The notes under the pieces: generated by a model | What the model was told of the DNA's origin: nothing | Seen by the model: the letters and a program-made list of their open reading frames with translations, nothing else | Databases searched by the model: none | Program-made: the position numbers and the translations under genes | Assembly: GCF_035046485.1 (NCBI RefSeq) | Contig: NC_085136.1 | Location: 295,779,080-295,843,079 of the forward strand | DNA from: Aedes albopictus | Taxonomy: Eukaryota; Arthropoda; Insecta; Diptera; Culicidae | Reading direction: 5' to 3' | DNA: 64,000 nucleotides | Part shown: piece by piece, positions 1-10,872 of the stretch | Position numbering within the stretch: the stretch's first letter is position 1 | Layout: the number at the start of each line of letters is the position of its first letter

Positions 1-662
1 AGACAAGAAGACAAGAAGACAAGAAGACAAGAAGACAAGAAGACAAGAAGACAAGAAGACAAGAAGACAAGAAGACAAGAAGACAAGAAGACAAGAAGAC
101 AAGAAGACAAGAAGACAAGAAGACAAGAAGACAAGAAGACAAGAAGACAAGAAGACAAGAAGACAAGAAGACAAGAAGACAAGAAGACAAGAAGACAAGA
201 AGACAAGAAGACAAGAAGACAAGAAGACAAGAAGACAAGAAGACAAGAAGACAAGAAGACAAGAAGACAAGAAGACAAGAAGACAAGAAGACAAGAAGAC
301 AAGAAGACAAGAAGACAAGAAGACAAGAAGACAAGAAGACAAGAAGACAAGAAGACAAGAAGACAAGAAGACAAGAAGACAAGAAGACAAGAAGACAAGA
401 AGACAAGAAGACAAGAAGACAAGAAGACAAGAAGACAAGAAGACAAGAAGACAAGAAGACAAGAAGACAAGAAGACAAGAAGACAAGAAGACAAGAAGAC
501 AAGAAGACAGGAAGACAAGAAGACAAGAAGACAAGAAGACAAGAAGACAAGAAGACAAGAAGACAAGAAGACAAGAAGACAAAATGACAAGAAGACAAGA
601 AGACAAGAAGACAAGAAGACAAGAAGACAAGAAGACAAGAAGACAAGAAGACAAGAAGACAA
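1..662. repeat. 8-bp microsatellite (AGACAAGA)n
   Basis: Perfect head-to-tail copies of the 8-mer AGACAAGA run from the window edge to about 662, with only isolated substitutions near 510 and 583. The array continues to the left of the window, so its true length is unknown. It holds no gene: its purine-only strand reads as a simple peptide repeat by chance. Confidence 0.97.
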
Positions 663-1539
663 AAAAACGGATACATTCATGAATTCAAACATTCCGTCGA
701 CTCGGCAGATCATAATTAAGTTAATTTCATCCTGCTCCCGGAATTTTCCATCTTGGGCTCGGCATGTGGTGTGCAACTATCGTCATCACCCGACGCACTG
801 CTGAGAAAGAAAGTGAAACAGAGAAAACCGATCTGAGGTTGTTTGGCCTTGCTTGATCCGGGAGTGCTAGGTATATCGGCTCACCCGAACCGGAAGGATT
901 CAATTAACTAAATTTCTCCGCCGTACGACGCCAGAGCACTGGCACTACTGGTTGACTGCGGAACTGGGAGTGAAAATTTCCCCCGGCCTGCCAATAGCTC
1001 GCGGAGGACGTCGTCGTTGTCGCCGCTAAGACGCGAAAGATGAATGAACAGATCGGTATGCTTGAATAAATTTGAAATTATTAATCTCATTAATAGTCAT
1101 ACCCCCTTACGGTAGTAGCTACAGCTACTACCTAGTGCTATGCTAATGATAGCAGCAACATGCATCTTATCGCGTGAAACCACGACGCACGATTGATAGC
1201 AGCGAAGCGACATCCACGCAGAGCGTCGTAGATCTATATTTATTTATGAATTGAGTGCGTAAATGGCGATAGGTGGAAATTTGCCAATAACAAACCGGCG
1301 CAGCGTGAGGGCATCAAGGGAAAAGCATAATCATTAGTGCGACACCCTTCGATAGGCTATAAGGTGCGTGCAATGAACTGAGCGTATCAAAAGCCGGAGT
1401 TTTGCACCATTAATTTACAGGATGAGTTTAATGATGCATTAATTTCGTGGAAGCTTTTTGTTATAGAATTGAATAACGCTTTTTAAGCAAAAGCAAAATA
1501 ACTGTGAAGAAATAAGTTGACTTCAGTCAGTGGTGTCAT
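663..1539. other. Unassigned, apparently low-copy sequence
   Basis: Mixed-composition sequence without an internal repeat, terminal inverted repeat or convincing coding frame. A 60-codon minus-strand frame at 908-1090 has no recognisable motif. Nothing here can be named. Confidence 0.5.
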
Positions 1540-2850
1540 GCTGAGCCCTTTGGCTCCAGTTAGTAATGTGTTAGTACTAATTTATTCGCCACTCAGCGAC
1601 TGATTTCGGCTCCTAACACTCTTCATGCAATTCTTCTCTCCGCTAGACAAATTTCGATTCCGGTTGAGATCGGCTTCCGGTTCACAGGCGCCCCAACGAC
1701 CAAGCTCCGGTGCTTTTTCACGATCTAGTCGTTCTAGACCTCGGCGGTAGACCTAGCCTACTCCGACGGAGACAATCCTGGGGGTCCCGACCAGTCAGGT
1801 GCCGAGGTCTGTCTGGCGATTCCGGTTGGTGGTTGACTTCCGGTTCACCAGCGCTCCGACGACTCAAACCGGTACTACGTCACGGATTACTCGGTCATGT
1901 CCCCTCCTATGGATCAAACCTAATACGTTCGCGGTTAGCCATCCTCTGAACTTCCCGCCATTTTTGCTGCAGCGATGACATGATCTGCAACGACTGTCCT
2001 ATTCACCACGTTCCACGTAACTTCGTTCTGGCACATCTCCGTAATGATGTTGTTTGCGTTTAGATTCCCAACACTGCTCGCTTGCATCTCGCTACGTTCC
2101 GCCATGAACCGTGGACAGTTGAATACCACGTGCTCCGGTGTCTCCTCCTCGTTCGGACAGGGCGGACAAAGTGGGGACTCTGCGTGGCCGAATCGGTGCA
2201 GATACTTCCTGAAGCAATCATGGCCTGACAGGATCTGTGTCAGATGGAAGTTGACTCTCCGTGTTTTCTGTCCAACCATAACGAAACGTGCTATCCCAGT
2301 CCAGCTGCCACTTTCTCGTCGTGTCAGCTCTCGCATTCTTGCGGGCTCCTGTCGTTCCTCGGTGGTTGTAACATTTGCAGCCTTCTTCCAGTACGATTTT
2401 TATGGGAATCATACCCACTATGACGCAGATCGCCTAATGCTGCGTCCGGTTCTGAAAGTAGCACCTAAGTATTCTACAGCGATACTCGTGAACGTGCGCT
2501 ACTGAATGCATCTTTCACGTGTAGAGCATGGGCGAAACTATGATTTCGTGCCAGGGGGTGCACTGCAAGCACACGTTCATTGATTCATCCATTCATCATT
2601 CATCGCCCCATATTTCACAGCAATGCATTTAAATTCTAGGGGGTGCCTGGCAACCCCGGCACCCCCGGTAGTTTCGCCTATGCACTGACGACCTCACAGT
2701 AGCGATTACTTCTTCTCTTTTGCTTCATGGCTGCTTCGGCTTCTTGAACTACTAACGGGATAATGTCAACTGTACATCTACTTCTTCGGAACCCGAACTG
2801 CATCCTCGATAGTCCGTTCTCACCTTCTATGTAATTCCTGAGCCTGTTTG
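1540..2850 (-). pseudogene. R1-like non-LTR retrotransposon, 3' fragment (copy a)
   Basis: Read on the minus strand, 1938-2336 encodes the C-terminal tail typical of R1-clade ORF2: NFHLTQILSGH, then CFRKYLHRFGH and a PCPNEEETPEH segment with Cys/His spacing. The frame shifts near 2330 into KCYNHRGTTGARK. About 400 bp of 3' UTR follow toward 1540, containing two near-repeats of a GGAGCGCTGGTGAACCGG-type motif. Upstream, 2506-2850 encodes a short RT segment (FGFRRSRCTVD) that is homologous to 4313-4500, so this copy lacks most of the RT C-terminal half. Frameshifts, an inserted small element and a minisatellite at its 5' break make it a dead copy. The clade is inferred from motif resemblance. 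Confidence 0.8.
2527..2685. mobile_element. Small inverted-repeat element inserted in R1 copy a
   Basis: The ends carry CATGGGCGAAACTA and its near-complement TAGTTTCGCCTATG. The R1 copy at 4313-4345 is an empty site: GTGTAGAG joins TGACG there without the 159-bp insert. No transposase frame is present. The superfamily cannot be assigned because no clear target duplication is visible. Confidence 0.75.
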
Positions 2851-2918
2851 TCTGTGATCAGCATCACATCATCTGTTTGTCGTTTGTCTGTGACCACCAT
2901 CACATCATCTGTTTGTCA

Positions 2919-3084
2919 GAGTTATCCCGCTATGGTTGGCTTTTCGGTCCGGATAAATTATAAGCGGGGTGATACTATTTCATCCGACGTTTCGACCCTT
3001 GGTTTGGGTCGAAACGTCGGATGAAATAGTATCACCCCGCTTATAATTTATCCGGACCGAAAAGCCAACCATAGAGGGATAACT
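2919..3084. mobile_element. Near-perfect 166-bp hairpin inserted in the minisatellite
   Basis: The left arm begins GAGTTATCCCGCTATGGTTG; the right arm ends with its complement ending GATAACTC, with a single mismatch seen and a loop of about 8 bp near 3001. Arms are about 79 bp. A further ~23 bp of non-satellite sequence follows to about 3107 before the 29-bp array resumes. No coding capacity. Confidence 0.85.
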
Positions 3085-3703
3085 CTGCCAATCCGTCGGT
3101 CGTTTCCACAATCATCTGTTTGTCTGTGATCATCATCACATCATCTGTTTGTCTGTGATCAGAATCACATCATCTGTATGTCTGTGGTCAGCATCACATC
3201 ATCTGTTTGTCTGTGATCAGCATCACATCATCTGTTTGTCTGTGATCAGCATCACATCATCTCTTTGTCTGTGATCAGCATAACATCATCTGTGTGTCTG
3301 TGGTCAGTATCACATCATCTGTTTGTATGTGATGGGCATCACATCATCTGTTTGTCTATGATCAGCATAACATCATATGTTTGTCTGGGATAAGCATCAC
3401 ATCATCTGTGTGTCTGTGATCAGCATCACTCCATCTGTTTGTCTGTGATCAGCATCACATCATATGTTTGTCTGGGATCAGCAACACATCATCTGTTTGT
3501 CTGTGATCAGCATCACATCATCTGTTTGTCTGTGATCAGCATCACACCATCTGTGTGTCTGTGGTCAGCATCACATCATCTGTGTGTCTGTGATCAGCAT
3601 CACATCATCTGTTTGTATGTGATGAGCATCACTTCATCTGTTTGTCTGTGATCATTATCACATCATCTGTTTGTCTGTGATCAGCATCACATCATCTGTG
3701 TGT

Positions 3704-3868
3704 GGGGCCATGCACAAATTACGTCACGCTTTTAGGGGGGAGGGGGGGTTTTGCATAACGTGACGACTCATACAAAAATTGGAGACGTCCCATACAAATA
3801 GTTTGACATAGGGGGGAGGGGGGTTGAAAAAGGTAGAATTTTGCGTGACATAATTTGTGTATCACTCC
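3704..3868. mobile_element. PIF/Harbinger-like MITE, copy 1
   Basis: A 165-bp element flanked by TGT direct repeats. The left end is GGGGCCATGCACAAATTACG; the right end is the imperfect complement TTTGTGTATCACTCC. Inside are G-runs (GGGGGGAGGGGGG) and CCCATACAAA boxes shared with the element at 25487-25655. The 3-bp target duplication and G-rich termini fit the PIF/Harbinger pattern, but the assignment is by inference. Confidence 0.75.
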
Positions 3869-4166
3869 TGTATGTGATGAGCATCACATCATCTGTTTGT
3901 CTGTGATCATTATCACATCATCTGTTTGTCTGTGATCAGCATCACATCATATGTTTGTCTGTGATCATCATCACATCATTAGTGTGTCTGTGGTCAGCAT
4001 CACATCATCTGTTTGTCTGTGATCAGCATCACATCATCTGTTTGTATGTGATGAGCATCACATCATCTGTTTGTCTGTGATCATTATCACATCATCTGTT
4101 TGTCTGTGATTAGCGTCACATCATCTGTTTGTCTGTGATCATCATCACTTCATCTGTTTGTCTGTA

Positions 4167-5905
4167 ATCTTACCTCCCGGCCTACTCCTCTGCCGTTGCG
4201 TCAGGGAGCCTTTCCGGGGAATTTTGTAGATGGCCTACCAAGGAATACCCGAGAATCCTCATCCGGTGTAAAGATCTAGCTATTGCTTCCCAACTAGCGC
4301 TATTGATTGAATGCATTTTTCACGTGTAGAGTGACGCCCGTACAGTAGCGATTACCACTTCTTTTTTGCTTCGTAGCTGCTTCGGCTGCTTGAACAACTA
4401 GGCGGATAGCGTCAACTGTACATCTACTTCTTCGGAACCCGAACTGTATCCTCGATAGTCCGTGCTCACCTTTTGTGTCATTCCCGAGTCTGTTGGATAT
4501 CACCTTCTCCAAAAGTTTTCCAACCGTGTCCAGCAGACATATAGCATATAGGCCTATAGGCCGATGGTTCTTCGGGTGGCTTGCCCGGCTTCGGAAGCAG
4601 AACCAAATTCTGCCACTTCCAATGATCGGGGAAGTTTCCGTCGTCGATATACTTCTGCAATGTGGTTCGAAACATATACGGGGTTTGTTGGATTGCTGTT
4701 TTCAGAACTAAGTTTGAGATGCCATCTAGTCCTGGCGCTTTCTTGGCTTTTAAGCTCTTCGCAACCGTGATGAGCTCCTGGTTGGAAATACGGGATTCCT
4801 CCATATCAGCGGCGACCTCCTCATACGGTGTGGGAGGCCAGACCGTTGGCTCGTCCTGAGGGAACACCCCATCTACTATGGCTTTCAGCTTTTCTGGACA
4901 CCTCTCGGGTGGGGTCGCGGGGCCTTTTATCCTTGACATAGCTACTCTTTAGGCATCTCCCCATGGGTTTGCATCCGCGTTACGGCAGAGTTCCTGCATG
5001 CAAGCTGCTTTGCTGAGCTTGATGCCTTTTTTGAGGGCCGCTCTTGCTGCCCTAAACAAAGGTCTGCGCTCTTCCTTTTCCTCATCAGTGTGAGCCCGTT
5101 GCATTCTTCTCCTAGCTCGAAGACATTTCCGACGGAGTTCGGCGATCCTCCCATTCCACCAGTAGCCTGGTCGGCGGACTTCCCGCGGCTGTATCTTCCT
5201 CGGCATAGTTGCATCGCAAGCTCGAACGAGAACCGAAACCAGTTCATCCGGACTCAGGTTTATCAGGTTGCGCTCATATCGAATCGAAGCGCTTCTGCGA
5301 ACACTTCCTTATCGAAAGCATCTGTCCTCCACTTCCACTCTTTAGAAATATTCATACGCGCCTCCAGCTGTACTCGTTTTCCTAGACAGTTTTCACAAAC
5401 TCTCCAATTCGTGCTTCCCACTAATGCCGAACTGCAGAACGTAACATCGATGATAGACTGTCTTCCATCTCTTCGATAAGTGCTTGTGGATCCTTCATTG
5501 GCTAAAACTACGCCCAATCTAGATAGTGCTTCCAGTAGGATCCAACCTCTGGAGTTTGTGAGACGGCTACCCCACTCCACCACCCATGCATTGAAATCGC
5601 CGGAAATGCGACTGGCCTTTTGTTACCGAGTTTCTCCAACATTTGGTCAGGCATCTAATTGAACCGATCTATTGTCCAGCGCGAGGTGCGTAGACGCCGT
5701 TGACTTTGGCTATCACGAAACCCTCTGTCGCGCGATGCACATCTTCCTGTAGGGGATATCTTCAAACCGTCCAAATTGCAGTGGTTCCAGCATCATCCGC
5801 TACCCAGTTACCACTTCCGGATGGGATACGGTATGGATCCGAGATGACTGCTACGTCGCATTTTGCTTCCCTTGTGGATTGCCACAGCAATTGCGATATC
5901 ACAGT
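4167..5905 (-). pseudogene. R1 ORF2 fragment: endonuclease plus N-terminal reverse transcriptase
   Basis: Minus-strand pieces in order: endonuclease C-terminal half at 5263-5583 (RLGVVLANEGSTSTYRR, then QSIIDVTFCSSAL, the conserved D of the AP-endonuclease fold); a basic linker at 4942-5247 in two overlapping frames; RT N-terminus at 4478-4939 (SLKAKKAPGLDGI, NFPDHWKWQNLVLLPKPGKP, SAYRPIC); and RT fingers/palm at 4300-4512 (GLSRIQFGFRRSRCTVDAI, VTLHVKNAFNQ). The first catalytic aspartate of RT motif A appears as H in VTLHVKNAF. Frameshifts separate the pieces, and the YADD box and RT C-terminus are missing. Confidence 0.85.
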
Positions 5906-5913
5906 GGTTGAGG

Positions 5914-7381
5914 TTAATTTGTACTACCTCCACTGTGATTTACCGGACATCGCCTGTTTGAACGCTGGACACTTTGGGCCACCAAGTGAAGTGGTCCCTG
6001 CGCCCCCCCATTTACACAGATGATACAGGATACACTTTGGTGGCTTCTTATAATCTTGTGCTTTATGATCATCCTGTTCGCATCTCCTGCATAATTTTGA
6101 TCTATCTGGTCCCCGGTGGTTTCGTGCCAGATGTCCAAACATTTGAAGCATATCTCCGGTTGCTGAGAAACACGTAGTGAGCATACTGAAAACCCGACTT
6201 TCACTTTGCCAACTCGCAATGTCCTGTTGCCAGCATCCACCGGGAGCTTGATATGCGCAACCTGCGCCCCGGAAGGCCCTCTTCGCAGTCGGACAGACAT
6301 TCCCATGTCTCCTATCTCCGTCTGCTTCTTTATTGCAGTTTTTACTTCTTCCGCCGTAGTGATCTTGTCTAGGACGACGCATTGAAGAACCACTTCTGGC
6401 GTCACAGCTCGGCCCTTCGCAGTATCTCCCACGACCTTCTCCGTAAGCTCTTTGTACGAAGAGCTCCTGTTCTTCGAGGCCTTTTTTTTAGGTCGAAGAT
6501 CATTTCTGCAGACCGTGTAAGCCTGACTTTTTGTACGTCCGCGCCGAAGTTCTTCAGTTCCGGAGCCGTTCGCGTGGTACGGAGAACCTCAAGGTAGCCT
6601 TCCTTCACAACAATCGCTTCACCCTTTTTCTTGACGCTTCTCTTAACAGATTTCGGTCTTTCGCCTGCGTTCGTCTGCTTTATCTTGCCTTTGCTTCGTA
6701 CAGTCTACCACTGGGTCTCTTTGTTTCCGTCACCGACCTGTTCTGCCTGTGCAACGTCCATTCGCTTGCGCAGAGTGTCTCTCTGCTTTTAGAGCCTCCT
6801 GGCCTTTCATCTCCTGACGAGCATCTGTGTCTCTTTGTCGAAGAGATCAGCGTATTTTCCGTCAGCGCTAGTTTTCCCTTCTTGCCGAGGTTTCCAGAAA
6901 CTGCTCTAGGTGTTTGCTGTAGCAGCGTTTAAGCAGCAAGAGCGTTTTTCGTCGATGCCAATCCGTTTTCGGCTGATTCCGGTCTCTGCAACACGATGGA
7001 CCACTCCTTAACGGCTGATCCGAGAGCTCTCCGGATCTTTAACGCCAACTTCCTGATGTCCTTGTGCACATTGTGTTTCTTGTCCGTGGATTCGTGGAGC
7101 TCGTCCGCCCATTTTTTCTCCGCTAGAACCTTCGGCTGTTGCTGGGGCACTCCCCACCCGCTATTCGTCGGCAGCTGCTGCTGTTGCTCTTGGGCCACCA
7201 TTTGTTGCTGCTGCTGTTGCTCCTGTTGTACACTGTGGTTATGTTCGTGTACCGCGCTTCGCTGCAAGAACGCTTCTTGTTGCTGTTCCGCTTCTTCTCT
7301 TTTCTGAGGAGACCTCATCAATCCTCCTCTGGCGAACGGATTCGCCACCTTTCCGCTGTTATTCTTGTTTTCTCCTTCCAT
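5914..7381 (-). pseudogene. R1 ORF1, gag-like nucleic-acid-binding protein, frameshifted
   Basis: The minus-strand start at 7381 gives MEGENKNN followed by a glutamine-rich stretch encoded by CAG/CAA runs (about 7130-7250) and a helical, charged segment ending near 6929. A middle part is read at 6402-6608 (LEVLRTTRTAPELKNFGADV). The C-terminus at about 5924-6180 has Cys/His zinc knuckles split over two frames: CFKCLDIWH in one, then LCRRCEQDDHKAQD and PPKC in the other. In R1-type LINEs this protein coats the element RNA. Stops between the three pieces show that it is broken. The start is chosen as the first Met before the poly-Q domain. Confidence 0.8.
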
Positions 7382-7910
7382 GTTGTTGGGTCCCCCCTCC
7401 GAGCCGCTATCTCCACCTGCTGCACATAGTCGCTTTCATGATCTCTTGGTTGTCTATGAATCAGGGAGGCCAAGCGAGGGTTGAACACGTACCTTCATGG
7501 GGTCCGTGTTCAGAGCCAGATCAGCGTAAGTCGGGAGTGTTACATCCGAGCCTAGTACCCATCAAAATTGATGGACAAATGAAGAACGTATCCGGAGGCC
7601 TGCCAAGGTTTTACCGGGACGGAGGCAGACGCATCATTAGCCCACTCGCCGTTTCAAGTAGGTGTCACCCTTCCTTACTCAGGGAGCAGAATGGCACGAA
7701 TGTCAGCCCATCGTCGTCATCCTATGCGTAATCCGTAGTCCGTTGTTGTTTGCTTTGACCAGTATGCCATAATCAGGATGTTACTGGCATCGATCCTGAT
7801 GTGCCGGTTTGCACTCCGAGTATTTTGGCTAATGCACTTTGGAAGCGGTGCCAGGTCGCTTGTTCAGAGTTGCTTGCGGATTTGTGGCTCCTGTCCCTGC
7901 TGCCCCGTTA

Positions 7911-9210
7911 GTCTAGTCTAGTCTAGTCTAGTCTAGGGGGCTGTCCATAAACCACGTGGTCATTTTTTTTGGACTTTTAAACCCCCCCCCCGTGGTCATT
8001 AGTGCATACAAAATTTATTTTTTGTCCATACAAAACGGTCATTGCCCGACCCCCCCCCCCCCCAATGACCACGTGGTTTCTGGACAGCCCCTAGTCTAGT
8101 CTAGTCTAGTCTAGTCTAGTCTAGTCTAGTCTAGTCTAGTCTAGTCTAGTCTAGTCTAGTCTAGTCTAGTCTAGTCTAGTCTAGTCTAGTCTAGTCTAGT
8201 CTAGTCTAGTCTAGTCTAGTCTAGTCTAGTCTAGTCTAGTCTAGTCTAGTCTAGTCTAGTCTAGTCTAGTCTAGTCTAGTCTAGTCTAGTCTAGTCTAGT
8301 CTAGTCTAGTCTAGTCTAGTCTAGTCTAGTCTAGTCTAGTCTAGTCTAGTCTAGTCTAGTCTAGTCTAGTCTAGTCTAGTCTAGTCTAGTCTAGTCTAGT
8401 CTAGTCTAGTCTAGTCTAGTCTAGTCTAGTCTAGTCTAGTCTAGTCTAGTCTAGTCTAGTCTAGTCTAGTCTAGTCTAGTCTAGTCTAGTCTAGTCTAGT
8501 CTAGTCTAGTCTAGTCTAGTCTAGTCTAGTCTAGTCTAGTCTAGTCTAGTCTAGTCTAGTCTAGTCTAGTCTAGTCTAGTCTAGTCTAGTCTAGTCTAGT
8601 CTAGTCTAGTCTAGTCTAGTCTAGTCTAGTCTAGTCTAGTCTAGTCTAGTCTAGTCTAGTCTAGTCTAGTCTAGTCTAGTCTAGTCTAGTCTAGTCTAGT
8701 CTAGTCTAGTCTAGTCTAGTCTAGTCTAGTCTAGTCTAGTCTAGTCTAGTCTAGTCTAGTCTAGTCTAGTCTAGTCTAGTCTAGTCTAGTCTAGTCTAGT
8801 CTAGTCTAGTCTAGTCTAGTCTAGTCTAGTCTAGTCTAGTCTAGTCTAGTCTAGTCTAGTCTAGTCTAGTCTAGTCTAGTCTAGTCTAGTCTAGTCTAGT
8901 CTAGTCTAGTCTAGTCTAGTCTAGTCTAGTCTAGTCTAGTCTAGTCTAGTCTAGTCTAGTCTAGTCTAGTCTAGTCTAGTCTAGTCTAGTCTAGTCTAGT
9001 CTAGTCTAGTCTAGTCTAGTCTAGTCTAGTCTAGTCTAGTCTAGTCTAGTCTAGTCTAGTCTAGTCTAGTCTAGTCTAGTCTAGTCTAGTCTAGTCTAGT
9101 CTAGTCTAGTCTAGTCTAGTCTAGTCTAGTCTAGTCTAGTCTAGTCTAGTCTAGTCTAGTCTAGTCTAGTCTAGTCTAGTCTAGTCTAGTCTAGTCTAGT
9201 CTAGTCTAGT
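7911..9210. repeat. Pentanucleotide satellite (TCTAG)n
   Basis: About 230 copies of a 5-bp unit (TAGTC/TCTAG), visually without a substitution over more than 1,100 bp, split by one inserted MITE at 7937-8091. Each unit holds the palindrome CTAG. The array abuts the 5' end of R1 copy b. Such purity implies recent expansion, or an assembly collapse or expansion of the array. Confidence 0.97.
7937..8091. mobile_element. PIF/Harbinger-like MITE in the TCTAG satellite
   Basis: A 155-bp element with ends GGGGCTGTCCATAAACCACG and the complement CACGTGGTTTCTGGACAGCCCC (two mismatches), flanked by TAG on both sides. The interior has C-runs and a GTCCATACAAAA box. It shares its terminal sequence with 15869-16032, which is flanked by TAA. 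Confidence 0.8.
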
Positions 9211-10172
9211 CCAAGAAACACACATTTCAAGTGGCTTCAGCAGAAATTCATCCAAGAATTCTACTTAGTCATATGTTTTCCTTAATCTTCATCTAAAGAT
9301 TTTATGTGACAACATTCAAGAATTTGCCCAAGGATATTCCTGTAGATGCCCCCCATATTTCAGTAGAATTTTTTACAAGGGTTACAAGGTTTAATATTAA
9401 CTCAAGCTCTTCACAGGTAACGCAGCAACAGCTCCGCCTTATATACTGATGTGATACCATGCTGCTGCAGGAAATTGTGTACAGATCGATGTCTGATACA
9501 GGAAAAGTATCTCTCAGGCAATCGCGTGTCACTCCGGTTGGTTGTGCGAGCGACCGAGCGTACGTGCCACACTCGTGCCCCATTTATGCTTGTATACAGA
9601 GCACCGTACCGGAATGTTTATGGGATGGCATTCCATGCGGGCTGGCGCCCGGGACGAAACGGGATCCGATGAACTGCGCAAAGGTATACCTACTGCATTT
9701 TATCGATAGTGAAAAGCGGGAATTACGTGATAGCTGCTGCTAAGTAAGTATCCGGGAGTAATTTACGCTCGTCAGCGATGTTAGGCGCAGCTCGCGAGTA
9801 TGATGATGATCCGCCAACCCGGGCGGTGGCGATTGATGAACTGTCCGAGGGAGGTTGTTTTTGTCGTTATCGTATAGGCTTATCGCGGCAGGTGCCTCGT
9901 GCCACCACGCACGGGGACGACGACGCACCGCTGCCCATGTTGTCCGGGATAATTAGATTGAAGAAGGGTACCAATCATGTTGTGGTCGGTCATGGATGTG
10001 ATGTAGCGGGGGTAGAGAGAGGATGTCGACTGCTGCAAGTATGTAGATTAGATGTTGGTCGAAGAACGACCTCGAAAGGAAAGTGCGAGTTGTTGTTCAA
10101 GGGCGCACATTATCCGCGCGACGGCCAAGTCACCGACCGAAAGGGAGGGGAGGGATATTTGATGATACTGTG
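9211..10172. other. Upstream region of the Osiris gene
   Basis: No repeat and no credible coding frame. Frames such as 9778-10272 run through the TATA box and have no domain, so they are treated as chance. The sequence becomes GC-richer from about 9900, in keeping with a gene-proximal region. Specific transcription-factor sites cannot be assigned by eye. Confidence 0.4.
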
Positions 10173-10179
10173 TATAAAA
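10173..10179 (+). promoter_or_regulatory. TATA box of the Osiris gene
   Basis: TATAAAA at 10173-10179 lies about 350 bp upstream of the start codon. A start of transcription is expected about 30 bp downstream, near 10200-10206, giving a leader of about 320 nt. The position is inferred from spacing only. TATA-driven transcription suits a tightly timed cuticle gene. Confidence 0.6.
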
Positions 10180-10325
10180 GCCCCTGGAGCCGGGGACATG
10201 AATCACAAACCATCTGTGAACATTGATAACGCAAGGTTCCTGACCAGCTGCTGTCGTCGGTCGGTGGTCTAGAGTGTGTGTGATAACGGGGCGAAAGGAT
10301 TAGGGGACAGTGTACAACCGAGTCG

Positions 10326-10366
10326 ATGTGGCCATGAGGACGTTGATTGAAGTGCAAACATTGTAG
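10326..10366 (+). promoter_or_regulatory. Overlapping upstream ORFs in the Osiris leader
   Basis: Two short upstream ORFs lie in the predicted 5' UTR. One is ATG TGG CCA TGA at 10326-10337. The second starts at 10334, inside the first one's stop codon, and encodes 10 residues before TAG at 10364-10366. Both end before the main ATG at 10527 and could lower or condition its translation. Confidence 0.4.
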
Positions 10367-10526
10367 AACAGAGTGTTATCCTGGACTGAAGTGTGTCCGT
10401 TAATTGAAAGTACTCGTAAAGTGATTCGGTTTATAGCTCGGCAACAGCTGGCTATCGAGTGAGGGAGAGCAAAGTGTGGAAGTGCTCTGATTGAGTTGTG
10501 CGTAGATCAGATTGTCAGGGTTAAAC

Positions 10527-10872
10527 ATGATTCCACGAAGATCCAATGCGGCGGCGGCGGTGGTTATCCTGTTGCTGGCAGGTGTTGTTGCCCTAAGCCA
10601 AGCTGACGACGGAGGTGTTGGCTCCAGCCCGAGTGCACCGAACAAGTTGGATGATTACGTGCTTACCACCCAGTCCGAGTGCTATAAATCGAAGCGGTTG
10701 GTGTCCTGTTTCAAGTATCGGATTTCGCGTTACATTTGGTCGTTCGCGTCCGGTCGTATGAACTGGTTGCTGTCGGAGGATAAGGCCTACGAGGGTGGCA
10801 ACGGGTTGCGGTTAGTGCGACTAAACGAGCCACAGGAGGACGATGTGTTCCCGGAGGCACGGCAGATTTTAC
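10527..10872 (+). CDS. Osiris exon 1 (signal peptide and two-Cys region)
   Basis: 346 nt: 115 codons plus one base (phase 1). The donor is C|GTAAGT at 10873. Reading on past the donor gives a tail that stops at 10944 and has no domain, so the splice is preferred. The split codon C+CG completes proline 116 with exon 2. Confidence 0.88.

Larger units (their letters stand above)
2846..4166. repeat. 29-bp minisatellite
   Basis: About 40 tandem degenerate copies of a 29-bp unit of the form TCTGTGATCAGCATCACATC plus ATCTGTTTG. Two inserted elements (2919-3084 and 3704-3868) interrupt it. The array starts inside R1 copy a, where the LINE sequence GAGCCTGTT runs straight into the unit, and ends at the start of R1 copy b. 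The unit probably arose at this LINE/LINE junction. Frames crossing it are repeat translations, not genes. Confidence 0.95.
4167..7905 (-). mobile_element. R1-like non-LTR retrotransposon (copy b), 5' two thirds
   Basis: On the minus strand this runs from a 5' UTR (about 7905-7382) through a gag-like ORF1 (about 7381-5914) and the start of ORF2 (about 5905-4170: AP-type endonuclease, then RT up to the palm). It stops where the 29-bp minisatellite begins. The order of parts fits an R1-type LINE. ORF2 is truncated and both frames carry frameshifts and stops. Its RT segment overlaps the one in copy a, so the two are separate insertions or a partial duplication. Confidence 0.85.

Noticed and set aside
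3439..3651. Open frame reading ISITS-type repeats
   Set aside because: It is a translation of the 29-bp minisatellite in one frame; there is no start context or domain.
9778..10272. 164-codon open frame upstream of the Osiris gene
   Set aside because: It runs through the TATA box and predicted transcription start, has no domain, and its codon pattern is not coding-like.
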